From: G963422705 sp963422705
GTDB lineage: Bacteria > Poribacteria > WGA-4E > WGA-3G
Direction: 5' to 3'
Length of the DNA: 64,000 nucleotides
Assembly (NCBI GenBank): GCA_963422705.1
Contig: OY730443.1
Span: 2,666,001-2,730,000 of the forward strand
Below are positions 27,824 to 37,024 of the stretch, piece by piece. A program made the position numbers and the translations under genes. The notes beneath the pieces are model-generated. The model did not search any database and was not told where the DNA came from. It worked only from the letters and a program-made list of their open reading frames with translations. Position 1 is the first letter of the stretch, and each line of letters begins with the position of its first letter.

Positions 27824-29192
27824 GGTGTTGCCTTCGACGTTTGTTCACAAAGTGCTCGCCAGTCTGTTTGGAGATGAGTTCATAAAGGACTGCCTGTTTC
27901 CCTTCGCGCTTACGCAAAATTCGCCCGAGCCGTTGAACGTGCTCGCGCACACTCCCACTCCCCGAAACGATGATGGCGACATTCGCTTCAGGGACATCGA
28001 CTCCCTCATTTAAGACTTTAGAGGTAACAAGAATAGAATAGGTGCCCTCGCGAAAACGGTTCAAAAAGGATTCACGTTCTTTGAGTTTCGTCTGATGTGT
28101 GAGCACCGGCAAAAAGAACCGAACCCCCAATTCATATGCCGTGTTGTTATCCTGCGTAAAGATAAGGATTCTGTCCCCACGGTGCCGTTGAATCAACTTC
28201 CACACCCACTCCTGTTTCTTAGTTGAGGCAAAACTGAGCTGCTTTTGCATCAGATACGCCTTGAACGCATCGCGGCCCGCAGCGCTCCGGGAGGATTTCC
28301 ACAGGAACCGCTTCCATCCACTCAGCGTCCCCATATTAATTCCTGCCCGCTTAAGAAAGGCTAAATAGGTGCGACGGGCTGCTTCGTAGCGCACACGTTC
28401 GGTGTCTTCCATCTCAACCGGAATTGTGTGGACGCGATAGGGCGAGAGTGTCTTTCCAGAGAGCTCCTGCACTTTTGCTTCATAACAACATGCGCCGACG
28501 AGGCGATAAAGGCGCGCCTCTTTTCCATCAACCCGCTCCGGCGTCGCCGTCAGTCCCAAACGATAGGGGGCGATGCTGCTGATAGCAGTATATTGATACT
28601 GCTCCCCGGGCAGGTGATGGCACTCGTCAAAAATAGCGAGCCCAAACCGAGCGCCGTAATGCGAAGCATGCATCACTGCCGACTGATATGTCGTCACAGT
28701 CAGCGGTTTTAACTCGCGATAGCCACCACCATAAAGCCCAACATCCTTACCCAAGTATTCGGTGAGCACCGAATACCACTGATGCATCAAATCAATTGTC
28801 GGGACATGCACCAGTGTCGAACGCTGCGTTTCTGCAATGAGTAAAATAGCGATGAACGTTTTCCCCGCCCCTGTCGGCAAGCTGATAACCCCCCGCTTAC
28901 TGCTCGCCTGCCATGCATCAACAGCCTCACTCTGGTACGGATATGGAGAAAGACGCTTTTGGAGTTTGAACCGTTCCGCTGTGAATTGCCGTGCCGTATC
29001 TTCATACGGAATGTCGTATGCCCGTAATTGTGAGATTATTCGCCGATAGCGATAGGCAGGCGCACGGAAGGTTAGGGTGCGTTCATCCCAGCGCACATCG
29101 ATTAAGTGCGCACGAAGCCCCTCCGGGACGTTCTGTAGCATGAGGGTGCCCTTGTCAAAGCTGATTTTTAGGGACGTTTCCATAACAGACAT
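27786..29192 (-). CDS. XPB/Ssl2-family DNA helicase
   Basis: A 468-residue superfamily 2 helicase of the XPB type: Walker A LPTGAGKT (105-112), DECH box (189-192), GLTATPERVDG (motif III area), then the second RecA domain with ILIFTQDNN, ILVTSKVLNEGVDVPEANVAI and the arginine-finger motif VQRLGRILRKREGK. The small N-terminal part resembles the damage-recognition domain of archaeal XPB. XPB unwinds DNA in repair or transcription. It overlaps the downstream Bax1-like gene by 38 bases, giving a helicase-nuclease module. It lies next to a Type ISP-like restriction system, so a defence role is possible but not shown. Confidence 0.88.
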   Translation of the reverse strand: MSVMETSLKISFDKGTLMLQNVPEGLRAHLIDVRWDERTLTFRAPAYRYRRIISQLRAYDIPYEDTARQFTAERFKLQKRLSPYPYQSEAVDAWQASSKRGVISLPTGAGKTFIAILLIAETQRSTLVHVPTIDLMHQWYSVLTEYLGKDVGLYGGGYRELKPLTVTTYQSAVMHASHYGARFGLAIFDECHHLPGEQYQYTAISSIAPYRLGLTATPERVDGKEARLYRLVGACCYEAKVQELSGKTLSPYRVHTIPVEMEDTERVRYEAARRTYLAFLKRAGINMGTLSGWKRFLWKSSRSAAGRDAFKAYLMQKQLSFASTKKQEWVWKLIQRHRGDRILIFTQDNNTAYELGVRFFLPVLTHQTKLKERESFLNRFREGTYSILVTSKVLNEGVDVPEANVAIIVSGSGSVREHVQRLGRILRKREGKQAVLYELISKQTGEHFVNKRRRQHHAYQKPAVLSSA

Positions 29193-29532
29193 CGCTCGCG
29201 TATCAAGAATGTGGAACCCCGAACTTTGTTATTTCCGGCCGGGCCAGATACGCCAGCACCGACACCCTTATAATAAAAAAAGATACACTTTTATAACAGC
29301 AAAATCGTTCTCACGTTGAAATAGAATTCAAAAAACGGTATACTCTCCGTATAAGAACGATGCAAAGGTAGGTATACTGTTTCGGGCGCAGCGCGCGCCA
29401 CTCGTATCTATCTTCCCATTTTGCGGTACACCCCATCCATTGCATGAGCGCTGCATCTGGTTCATGAGGAGATTCAGCGGCATCACACGCACCGCAGGAA
29501 ACCGCGCTAAGCGAAACAGCGTGTTTCCTTGT
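29193..29532. other. Intergenic region between XPB and restriction gene
   Basis: A 340-base gap between two minus-strand genes. An imperfect hairpin (GGAAAC near 29497 with GTTTCC near 29523) lies just beyond the stop of the restriction gene at 29533 and may end its transcript. An AT-rich stretch at 29260-29350 probably holds the XPB promoter, but no consensus boxes are clear. Confidence 0.4.
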
Positions 29533-32500
29533 TCACCTCTCTGTCAGCTCAGACGGTAACCCGTCAGTAATTTGAGTCGACGTGACGCTCACATAAACCA
29601 GTCGTTTTATCACGGTAATAAGTTCATCGGGTTCTGCAAACCACTCATTTGCGTCATTGATGATGCCACTCTCCTTGTCCCGCGTCACCTTGTACCTGTC
29701 AATTAGCCACTCTAGCGGCGTCCGCCCGTTAACCACATACCGATGCGCCTCCGAAGGGATACCAGATACACGCGTCTGGTCATTGATGATAAGCGTCTCT
29801 TTGCTCACCTTATCCGAAAACCGCATCGCTTTTGAACTCAATCGAAAATTCCCCGTCGGGGCATCCACAGAAAGCGGGTATTCCTCACATGACTCATAAT
29901 TCAAGTGCAGCCGCGCGAGCGCCGCACCGGCATCCGAAAACGCGCCGAAATCAGGCGCAAACGGAATGCGCGGCAACATCTTGGTGACATCATTCGCGAA
30001 CTTTTCACGATACACCGACGAATGCAATACGCCGTAAACATAATCGAAAATCGCATCCTTCGTGATGCCGTCATCACGGTAATGCGCACGGAACGCCGCC
30101 AGCGCCGTATCCGATATGTTGTCAAGACGCCGGCCACTGATTGGGTATTCCCACCGCGGAAAACATTGGCATGCGTTGTTTAAGCCGAGGTCTGGCATCG
30201 TATCCGTGATGAGCGCGGAAAACGGCTTTTTGGAACCGATACCCGGCACACATATTACACGGTTTTCACTCGACAAGCGAGGAAAAATCCTGTCCATCTG
30301 GGATTTGCGCTGGGCGAGCGTATAATCCGCGTAACAATTCGTGGCGACGAAGGGGCGATAGCTCACCTTTCGAAGGTATCCCGCTTTAAAGTCAACCCTT
30401 TTCTTTTGCTTCAGACTGTTTTTGAGTTTTTCATCCCACTTAATATTCACGGGCGCGTTGTGCCGGTGTACCACCTCATCCACCGTCAGTTCAGGATTTG
30501 CCTCAAGTTCAGCAATTGCTGCGCGGTACTCTTTCGTCATGCGCCGGGCGTTGTCGAGGCATGCGTCGTGAGAGAAGTTATAGAGGTAGGCGTCCCTACC
30601 TGTTGCATACCCGCGTGAATATAACTTAAATATTGCGTCGTTCGCCTTGCCCGCCTTTGTCTCCTTGGTGCCCATCGGATAAAATCGCGCAAACGCATCG
30701 CTCCGCTGGTTAACCCAATCGTGATGCGCGTTCGGCGTAATTGTCTGCCAATCACTAACCCCTTTGATGGAGCCCGCATCCCGCAACGCCGCCAGCTTCT
30801 CCTCGCGCGTGAGGTAATCCCCGATATCGCGGTATCGGATTTCACACCTTTTCGTCGTTTTCAGTGCGCTAAACTTCTGCTGTTTTTGGCAATCCGTTGA
30901 TAATCTCGTCGGAGATGCTTTCGTCGTGCTTAGTCGGTTAAGCTTCTGCTGTTTTTGGCAATCCGTTGATAATCTCGTCGGAGATGCTTTCGTCGTGCTT
31001 AGTCGGTTAAGCTTCTGCTGTTTTTGGCAATCCGTTGATAATCTCGTCAGAGATGCTTTCGTCGTGCTTAGTCGGTTAAGCTTCTGCTGTTTTTGGCAAT
31101 CCGTTGATAATCTCGTCGGAGATGTCTCATGTTTTTGTCGTGCTAAGCGATGGGGGTTTTTTACCAAGATGGTGATGGCAACCGGGGTGCGGGAACCGCT
31201 GCCGAAAGCATTTCCACCTTCGGCACGTCGCCGTTCTCCAGAGGTTCTCGCATCCCCTCGAAGGTGTAGCACGTAGATAGAACTGAATTCGGAGGCGAGA
31301 CACGCCCGGAGCCCCGCATCGGCGTTCCCATCAACCCACGAACCGTTGGTAACGAAGGCGATTACCCCCTCTTCGCCAATTCTGTCGCTTGCCCACCGGA
31401 GTGCCAGTTTGTAGGTGTCGTAGAGGCTCCCTTTATATGTCGCTAGAGACGATTTGGCATAGGTGTCCCGGATGCGTTTTTCAAGCGCCGGATAGTCCAC
31501 GTTAGGGTTGTCATCGGCAGCACTCCTCTGCCCAACGGACCACGGTGGGTTACCGACGATGACACGGATGCCCCGTTCCTGTTGGTTTTCGGTGCGTTTG
31601 TTGTTATCCATCAGCCAGAGCAGGGGTTCTGTCTCTCTGTCCGGGGTTGGTGTTGTGTTGAGCGTGAAAGTATCGGTGAGGGCGATGCCGTTGAACAGTT
31701 CGTGCCGTGTGTCTTCAGGGCACCTGCTGCGGAAGGCTTCGGCGATATTGATGGCGGCGATGTAATAAGCGAGGAGTACGATTTCGTTGGCGTGTAGTTC
31801 ATGCCGGTATTTCCGTTCCACGTCCGCGGGCGCGATGAGTTCAGATTGGAGCAGGCGCGCCAGAAAGGTGCCGACACCGGCGAACGGCTCTAGCACATGA
31901 ACACCTTCACCGGAGATGCTTCGTCCGAATTCATCGGTGAGCACGTCGTCGGCGCTTTTCAAAATGAAGTCGACGATGTCAACCGGCGTGTAGACGATAC
32001 CGAGTCGTTCCGCCTCTTGTTTCAGCGCCGTGGCGAAAAATTTCTCGTAGAGTTCCAACAGCACGCGCTGTTTCCCCGCGCTGTTATCGATGCCGCGGGC
32101 GCGCATGCGGACGCTGTCGTAAAAGCCTTCCAAGTCCCGCGTCTCGTCTAAGAGTCCGAATTCGGCGAAATCGGCCCGGAGCGTGTCCAGCGCTATCGCC
32201 ACCGGGTTGCTAGAGGCGAATACGTCATTCTCAAAGAGTGCGTCGAAAACGGGGTTTGTGATGATATGCTGCGCCATCATATCGATGGCGTCGCCGCGCG
32301 TGATAGCGCCATTTATCGCGCGTTTGAGTTCGGTATGGAACGCGTCAAACCATTCTTGCAGCGCCGTGTTTGCTGGATGTCGCAGTAATCCCTCAATGCG
32401 TGCGACGACGCGCAAGAAAATATCGGCGACGTCCTTCGCCCAGCTCTCCCAATATTTTCTATCGCCGCACTGTTCCACGATTTGCGCGAAGATAGCGTCC

Positions 32501-34575
32501 GCGGGGATATCCAGCGGCAACGTCAGCTGTGAGGAAAACGCCGCATCACCGTTAAACTCGCCCTTAAACTCGCCCTCAAAGATGATGCGTTGGGTGGGCG
32601 TCGTGTTAATATCGATGCTGTTGATTTCCGCGTTGAGTCTATCGTCGTGTGAACGGAGGGCGCGGAGCACATTCCACACAGATTTGAAGCGTTCGGTATC
32701 ATTGAGGATTTGGGACGGTTCGGCGCCCTCCGGTATCGCCACAGGCAGGATAATGTACCCATAACTCTTCCCCGGCGATTTGCGCATCACGCGTCCTACC
32801 GCCTGCACGATATCGACGTATGAGTTCCGCGGCGTCATGAAAAGCACCGCGTCGAGGGCAGGGACGTCGATACCTTCGGAGAGACACCGGGCGTTTGAGA
32901 GGATGCGGCAGACGTCATCGCCACCACCTTTCAACCATTCAATCCGTTTTTTTCGTAAGAGCGCATTATCTTTGCCGTCAACGTGTTCGGTTTGGCACTC
33001 AAACGGCGCCACTGTTTGCGTGTCGGGCAGCCGCTGTAGCGCGCTATCGATAACACCGTTCCAATGTTTGACAAGGCTTTTCGACGCGGCGATGGTATTG
33101 GAGAACGCGATGGCACGCGTCAACGGCTGCCTATCGGTATCAGATTTTCTTTCAGGGTTTTGTAGCGCCCGCCAGCACCCCACAATTTTTGTCGCGTCGC
33201 TAATGTTAATCTCCCCGCCACCCGCGGCGATGTATTTCTGCAGTACGGGGCCCACCCCTTGCTCCGACATCGCGAGCACAACTACCTTGTAGTAAGAGAG
33301 TAAGTCCTGCTCAACCGCGCGCGAGAAGGGCAGCCGGTGAAATTCTGCCCCGTAGGTAGCCGCATCGTCCATCGAATAAACGTCTCTCTCATGCCGCGCT
33401 GCCTTCGCTTTGGCCCCGGCGGTATAGAGGCGGGATGTCGCCGTCATGTATAGGCGTCTCTTTGCGTGAATGCGCGCCGCATCGTGGATGAGCACGAACG
33501 GCGAGGTGGTATCGTCCGGGGCTTCGACACCCGTGGTGCGATGCGCTTCATCACACAGCACGATATCAAACGGCGGCGCCCCCTCTTTTTGCGCGGTTTC
33601 CACAATCGGCAGCGACTGATAGGTGCAGAAAACCACCCGCATATTATCGGCATCCGGTTGCTGTAGCGCCGCGGAGATGTCGCCCACAGCTGTCGTCACA
33701 GGGAGTTCGAGTTCGAGGAAGGATGCATCTTCAGCGGTTTTGCCCGCCTTTGTATCAGAGCAGATACCGATGTATCGGTGCGGTATCGCCTGCTGCTCCG
33801 CCCATTCGCGCATCGCTTGCGAAAAGAGCCCAATAGACGGCACAAGATAGAGCACGCGCCCGCCGACACCGGCGAGATGTTCGGCGATGCGGAGTGCCGT
33901 GAAGGTTTTCCCCGTGCCACACGCCATCAGCAGTTTACCACGCGCAGCGGTTTTGAACCCGTGAACCACATCGTCAAACGCCTCCCGCTGATGCGTCCGG
34001 AGGCGGAACGTCTCGTGTCGATACGCCAGCTGTTCAGGCGCTTGACGACTGAGTTCCGGCCAGGTTACCGGGCGGCTGGCGAGTTCCGCGGCACTGATGC
34101 GTTGACATGCCGGGCGCAGCCCATCCAGCGTTTTACGCACATTCGCGCTCCAGGTATCGCTCGTATCCACGAAGATGCGCGCGGTAAACGGCTCCCGCGC
34201 CGACGCGGCGATAAAGGTGTCGACAGCAGCCTTCGTAATACGCGTATTTTCCGCATAACATTTGCATTGGATGGCGCAGTAGCCACCGGCGCGTTCTTCG
34301 GCGACAATGTCGATACCGGTATCAACCGCGTCAAACTCCGGCCGGCGTTCCGCCCAGTCCGCCCAGAGATACACCGCCGAAAAGCGGTTCTTGTAGAACG
34401 CATCTTCGAGAAGATAGCTTTGTATCAACCGCTCAAACAGTCTCCCCTTTCCGTATTCGGTATCCGCATGCTCACGAATGTAAGTGAGCGCCCTGTTAAA
34501 TCCGTTATCCGGTTCCGCCGTTTCGCTTCCCAATTCGAGATAAGCTTGTGTCACTTCTGACATATCGGTTTCCAA
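29533..34575 (-). CDS. Type ISP-like single-chain restriction-modification enzyme
   Basis: A 1680-residue fusion with the domain order of LlaBIII/LlaGI-type (Type ISP) enzymes. It has an Mrr-like PD-(D/E)xK nuclease (TGIDIVAEE with D89; QCK 103-105), an SF2 helicase-translocase (Walker A MACGTGKT 217-224, LCDEAHRTTG, VGRVMRKSPGK), a helical coupler, a gamma-class N6-adenine methyltransferase (LEPFAGVGTFLARLL near 895, NPPW near 1008) and a C-terminal target-recognition part. Such enzymes methylate one strand, translocate and cut invading DNA. Residues 1152-1243 are four in-frame copies of a 23-residue repeat, inserted where relatives run directly from ITILVKNP into the conserved IRYRDIGDYLTREEKL segment. 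No separate R, M or S genes are present. Recognition sequence unknown. Confidence 0.9.
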   Translation of the reverse strand: METDMSEVTQAYLELGSETAEPDNGFNRALTYIREHADTEYGKGRLFERLIQSYLLEDAFYKNRFSAVYLWADWAERRPEFDAVDTGIDIVAEERAGGYCAIQCKCYAENTRITKAAVDTFIAASAREPFTARIFVDTSDTWSANVRKTLDGLRPACQRISAAELASRPVTWPELSRQAPEQLAYRHETFRLRTHQREAFDDVVHGFKTAARGKLLMACGTGKTFTALRIAEHLAGVGGRVLYLVPSIGLFSQAMREWAEQQAIPHRYIGICSDTKAGKTAEDASFLELELPVTTAVGDISAALQQPDADNMRVVFCTYQSLPIVETAQKEGAPPFDIVLCDEAHRTTGVEAPDDTTSPFVLIHDAARIHAKRRLYMTATSRLYTAGAKAKAARHERDVYSMDDAATYGAEFHRLPFSRAVEQDLLSYYKVVVLAMSEQGVGPVLQKYIAAGGGEINISDATKIVGCWRALQNPERKSDTDRQPLTRAIAFSNTIAASKSLVKHWNGVIDSALQRLPDTQTVAPFECQTEHVDGKDNALLRKKRIEWLKGGGDDVCRILSNARCLSEGIDVPALDAVLFMTPRNSYVDIVQAVGRVMRKSPGKSYGYIILPVAIPEGAEPSQILNDTERFKSVWNVLRALRSHDDRLNAEINSIDINTTPTQRIIFEGEFKGEFNGDAAFSSQLTLPLDIPADAIFAQIVEQCGDRKYWESWAKDVADIFLRVVARIEGLLRHPANTALQEWFDAFHTELKRAINGAITRGDAIDMMAQHIITNPVFDALFENDVFASSNPVAIALDTLRADFAEFGLLDETRDLEGFYDSVRMRARGIDNSAGKQRVLLELYEKFFATALKQEAERLGIVYTPVDIVDFILKSADDVLTDEFGRSISGEGVHVLEPFAGVGTFLARLLQSELIAPADVERKYRHELHANEIVLLAYYIAAINIAEAFRSRCPEDTRHELFNGIALTDTFTLNTTPTPDRETEPLLWLMDNNKRTENQQERGIRVIVGNPPWSVGQRSAADDNPNVDYPALEKRIRDTYAKSSLATYKGSLYDTYKLALRWASDRIGEEGVIAFVTNGSWVDGNADAGLRACLASEFSSIYVLHLRGDARTSGERRRAEGGNAFGSGSRTPVAITILVKNPHRLARQKHETSPTRLSTDCQKQQKLNRLSTTKASLTRLSTDCQKQQKLNRLSTTKASPTRLSTDCQKQQKLNRLSTTKASPTRLSTDCQKQQKFSALKTTKRCEIRYRDIGDYLTREEKLAALRDAGSIKGVSDWQTITPNAHHDWVNQRSDAFARFYPMGTKETKAGKANDAIFKLYSRGYATGRDAYLYNFSHDACLDNARRMTKEYRAAIAELEANPELTVDEVVHRHNAPVNIKWDEKLKNSLKQKKRVDFKAGYLRKVSYRPFVATNCYADYTLAQRKSQMDRIFPRLSSENRVICVPGIGSKKPFSALITDTMPDLGLNNACQCFPRWEYPISGRRLDNISDTALAAFRAHYRDDGITKDAIFDYVYGVLHSSVYREKFANDVTKMLPRIPFAPDFGAFSDAGAALARLHLNYESCEEYPLSVDAPTGNFRLSSKAMRFSDKVSKETLIINDQTRVSGIPSEAHRYVVNGRTPLEWLIDRYKVTRDKESGIINDANEWFAEPDELITVIKRLVYVSVTSTQITDGLPSELTER
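30847..31122 (-). repeat. Four in-frame 69-bp tandem repeats inside restriction gene
   Basis: Exact 69-base period (for example TTTCGTCGTG at 30919, 30988 and 31057), four units, the first three nearly identical and the last diverged. Because 69 is a multiple of three, the restriction reading frame stays open; the encoded unit begins SPTRLSTDCQKQQK and ends LSTTKA. Each unit contains the palindrome ATCTC-GTCG-GAGAT. The same unit occurs at 50350-50430 and in the array at 50550-51170. Confidence 0.9.
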
Positions 34576-34718
34576 TTCACGTTCAGCTGTTTATGATGAT
34601 GATGATGATTGAGTTGATTCAGCGTCCACATTGCGGACAGGTTTGAGACGTATATGCCTCGTCTATCTGCGCAACCTGAATACCGCAGACTTTGGCTTTA
34701 TAGGTTATCAAGAACGTT

Positions 34719-34764
34719 CCTTTACGAAATGCTGTACTGAACCTTTACCAAATGCTGTACTGAA
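34719..34764. repeat. 23-bp tandem duplication
   Basis: Two adjacent copies of a 23-base unit starting CCTTTAC and ending GTACTGAA, differing at one position (G or C at base 8). No match to other parts of the window was seen. Confidence 0.75.
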
Positions 34765-34890
34765 AATGGCAAATGCCTTAATCTCACGGGCATGCACTTT
34801 GAAATCCAACTCGGTTTGTTTATTTTACTTTCTGTAATATCGTATCACATATTTTTGAGATAGTGCCAAATATTTTTGATAAAAAAGCAG

Positions 34891-34949
34891 GAGTTAGCCG
34901 GGGTGGCCCCGAAGCCTAAAGGCTTCGGATTGTTAGAGAATTCCCTTCA
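34891..34949. repeat. Hairpin repeat element, copy 1
   Basis: Contains the perfect 8-bp stem CCGAAGCC-TAAA-GGCTTCGG (34909-34928), followed by GATTGTTAGAGAATTCCCTTCA. Another copy with the same tail lies at 49162-49216 next to the tnpB element. The TAAA loop resembles the right-end hairpins of IS200/IS605 elements, so this may be a solo end or palindrome-associated element. Confidence 0.55.
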
Positions 34950-34978
34950 GCAACAAAATGTCAAACGCAATAAACCTT

Positions 34979-35007
34979 TTGACAGAAAACTGCATGCATG
35001 CTAATAT
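34979..35007 (+). promoter_or_regulatory. Promoter of sugar isomerase gene
   Basis: TTGACA (34979-34984), a 17-base spacer containing GCATGCATGC, and TAATAT (35002-35007, 4 of 6 matches). The predicted start point near 35014 leaves a leader of about 20 bases with GAGGAGAG as ribosome-binding site. Confidence 0.55.
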
Positions 35008-35034
35008 ACCTCAAAAACGCCTTGAGGAGAGAAA

Positions 35035-35805
35035 ATGTTACCCATCTGTTATGACATTTATGTTGGCACCTTAGGCAGATTTACCCGCGCTGAGATTTTC
35101 TCACTTGTGGGTGAAGCGGGATATGAAGGCATCAATATCCCTGTGAATTCCGCGTTTCTCGGCGAATTCTCACCCGCAGAAATAGAAGATGCAGTAACCC
35201 TTGCTGAGAAACACAATCTGAGCGTGCCGACAATCGGTTTTGGCAACCACATCTTGACAACCCCATCCCGAAAAACCGCGGCATTGCAACACTTTGAAAT
35301 TGTACTGGATGTCGCCCGTCGTTTTGATGCAGAAATCATTGGGGTATGGGTAAACCCACCGGAGAACGCCTCTCGAGAGGCAGCGCTGGAAACCCTCACC
35401 GAGAACCTGTCGGACATGATAGCGCCGTGCGAAGCACATGGCATGAAAATCGCGCTTGAGTTTGAGAAGGGATGCCCACTTGATAACTACAGAGACGGCG
35501 TTGCGTTTATCGAGCAGACAGGATTGCCTGTCTATTTGACATGCGATACGTATCACCTTTTCAACGATGGCGCAGCGCCACATGTGGCGGCGCATGCGAT
35601 GAAGGGATGCTTGGGCGATGTGCATGTCTCCGGCAGCAATCGTGGGGAACCTGGGGGCGGGGTTTTCGATTTTAAAGCGTTCGCACAAGGATTAAAAGAA
35701 ATCGGCTTTGAAGGGCCGCTCGTTGTCCAATACAAGATGGAAGATGTCGCAAGCATCGCACGCAGCTGCGAGTTTACCAAACAATTTCGGGAAATGATAC
35801 AGTAA
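35035..35805 (+). CDS. Sugar phosphate isomerase/epimerase (TIM barrel)
   Basis: A 256-residue protein of the xylose-isomerase-like TIM barrel superfamily (IolE/hydroxypyruvate isomerase group). Visible barrel elements include ICYDIYVGTLGRFTRAEIF, AGYEGINIPV, VPTIGFGNHI, ALEFEKG (metal-binding Glu), VYLTCDTYH and CLGDVHVSGSN (metal-binding His/Asp). Substrate cannot be inferred. A second, unrelated-in-position member lies at 45497. It precedes a secreted beta-propeller-like gene by 26 bases, so the two probably share a transcript. Confidence 0.85.
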   Translation: MLPICYDIYVGTLGRFTRAEIFSLVGEAGYEGINIPVNSAFLGEFSPAEIEDAVTLAEKHNLSVPTIGFGNHILTTPSRKTAALQHFEIVLDVARRFDAEIIGVWVNPPENASREAALETLTENLSDMIAPCEAHGMKIALEFEKGCPLDNYRDGVAFIEQTGLPVYLTCDTYHLFNDGAAPHVAAHAMKGCLGDVHVSGSNRGEPGGGVFDFKAFAQGLKEIGFEGPLVVQYKMEDVASIARSCEFTKQFREMIQ

Positions 35806-35831
35806 CCTCAAAAGAATGGAGGACACGATAC

Positions 35832-36935
35832 ATGGAACAACGGATTTTTGGGTATTTAATTGTCATCATGATGTTGTCAATTGGAAACAGTTATGCACAC
35901 GTGGTAGAACATTCACCGAGAGGGAACTTCCAATTCGTAGCGCATCACGAAAACATAGCAATGAAGGTGAGCGGGCAGGGCACCCTGAAGTTCAAAGTGT
36001 TATATACGCGGAACCACTTTCCGGAAAATGTCGTTTCCGCGATAGATAAGGCACATGGCGGGTTTGATGTAGACAGGCGTCCTGGAAAAGGTGAAACCTA
36101 TTTTGCTTTGCCCGGCGTCGGTATCATCCAAATCAGCGCGGAGCTCAAAACGACGAAGTTGATAGAAACACCGCCGTCTTTAAAACAAGCCAACGCGCAC
36201 TATACCACCGTCTGGACTGCCCCGGATGGGAGCGCTTATCTCTCTTTTCCCGCAAATGATGTCGGAAAGGTGTTTACAACAACATTGGGTGGGAAGCTGG
36301 TGCATACGTTAGAAGCGCCGGACGCGATGACAGATTTTCAGCATCAAGGCGTCAATACCTATTTTAGTGAAGGCGGGAAATTCGTGCCTACCGGCGTAAC
36401 ACACGTCAACGGAATGCTCTACGTGACTACGGGTTATTCTGATTTAGATTACATTTTAGGCGCCAAGATTACGAACTTCGCGCCCTTTGAAGCAAATTGG
36501 CACCCAGTAGCCTTCGGTGGCAAAGGGACAGAACCCGGGCAATTCGGAACGGGGCATCATATTACAGTCCCTTATGGCACGGAACGATTGGACATTGCCG
36601 ACAGGGCAAACGCGGAAGTAGAACGTTACTCAGCAGATGGTACCTATTTAGAGACACTATCCCTCATCAAGGGTTGCTTTCCATGCAGCATTGACTACGA
36701 AGCTGGATACGCTGTCGTTGCCTGCCTCTATGGGCCCAATCGGGAAAAAGGGGCACCCCTCTACATCTTAGAAGGGAACAATTTAGTATCAACCGTGATG
36801 CTGAAGGAAGAACTGGGGCTGGACACCTTCCACCATTTGCACGGCGCTGTGCTTCGGAAGATTCATGGCAAATTTTACATCATCGTGCAATCCTGGAACC
36901 CCGGTGATATTGTCATTTTAGAGCAAGTGCAATAG
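35832..36935 (+). CDS. Secreted beta-propeller-like protein
   Basis: A 367-residue exported protein with a signal peptide (IFGYLIVIMMLSIGNSYAHV). Repeated blocks such as TTVWTAPDGSAYLSFPANDVGKV, GVTHVNGMLYVTTGYSDLDYI and HITVPYGTERLDIADRANAEV look like NHL/WD-type propeller blades; GKGTEPGQFGTGHHI is typical of NHL repeats. Function unknown; such proteins often bind extracellular ligands. It follows the sugar isomerase by 26 bases, with GGAGGACACG near the start. Confidence 0.72.
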   Translation: MEQRIFGYLIVIMMLSIGNSYAHVVEHSPRGNFQFVAHHENIAMKVSGQGTLKFKVLYTRNHFPENVVSAIDKAHGGFDVDRRPGKGETYFALPGVGIIQISAELKTTKLIETPPSLKQANAHYTTVWTAPDGSAYLSFPANDVGKVFTTTLGGKLVHTLEAPDAMTDFQHQGVNTYFSEGGKFVPTGVTHVNGMLYVTTGYSDLDYILGAKITNFAPFEANWHPVAFGGKGTEPGQFGTGHHITVPYGTERLDIADRANAEVERYSADGTYLETLSLIKGCFPCSIDYEAGYAVVACLYGPNREKGAPLYILEGNNLVSTVMLKEELGLDTFHHLHGAVLRKIHGKFYIIVQSWNPGDIVILEQVQ

Positions 36936-37024
36936 TTCCGTAACCACTCATGACTGGAAATCAGCACACGTTCGCTGAGATAACCTCTCTCCTCACATGA
37001 CTTAAGAAACGGAGATAAGGGAAC

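Larger units (their letters stand above)
34576..35034. other. Intergenic region with repeats and a promoter
   Basis: Between the restriction gene (minus) and a sugar isomerase (plus). It holds a short (ATG)5 run at 34593-34609, a 23-bp tandem duplication (34719-34741 and 34742-34764), a hairpin element (34891-34949) shared with 49162-49216, and a promoter for the isomerase at 34979-35007. No gene is seen. Confidence 0.6.

Noticed and set aside
29533..34575. Separate helicase and methyltransferase genes instead of one protein
   Set aside because: The frame is continuous for 1680 codons with domains in the order known for Type ISP enzymes; opposite-strand frames here are shadows of a high-GC gene.
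34593..34609. (ATG)n run as a phase-variation tract for the restriction gene
   Set aside because: It lies upstream of the start codon at 34575, is only five units long, and is not placed between promoter elements that I can identify.
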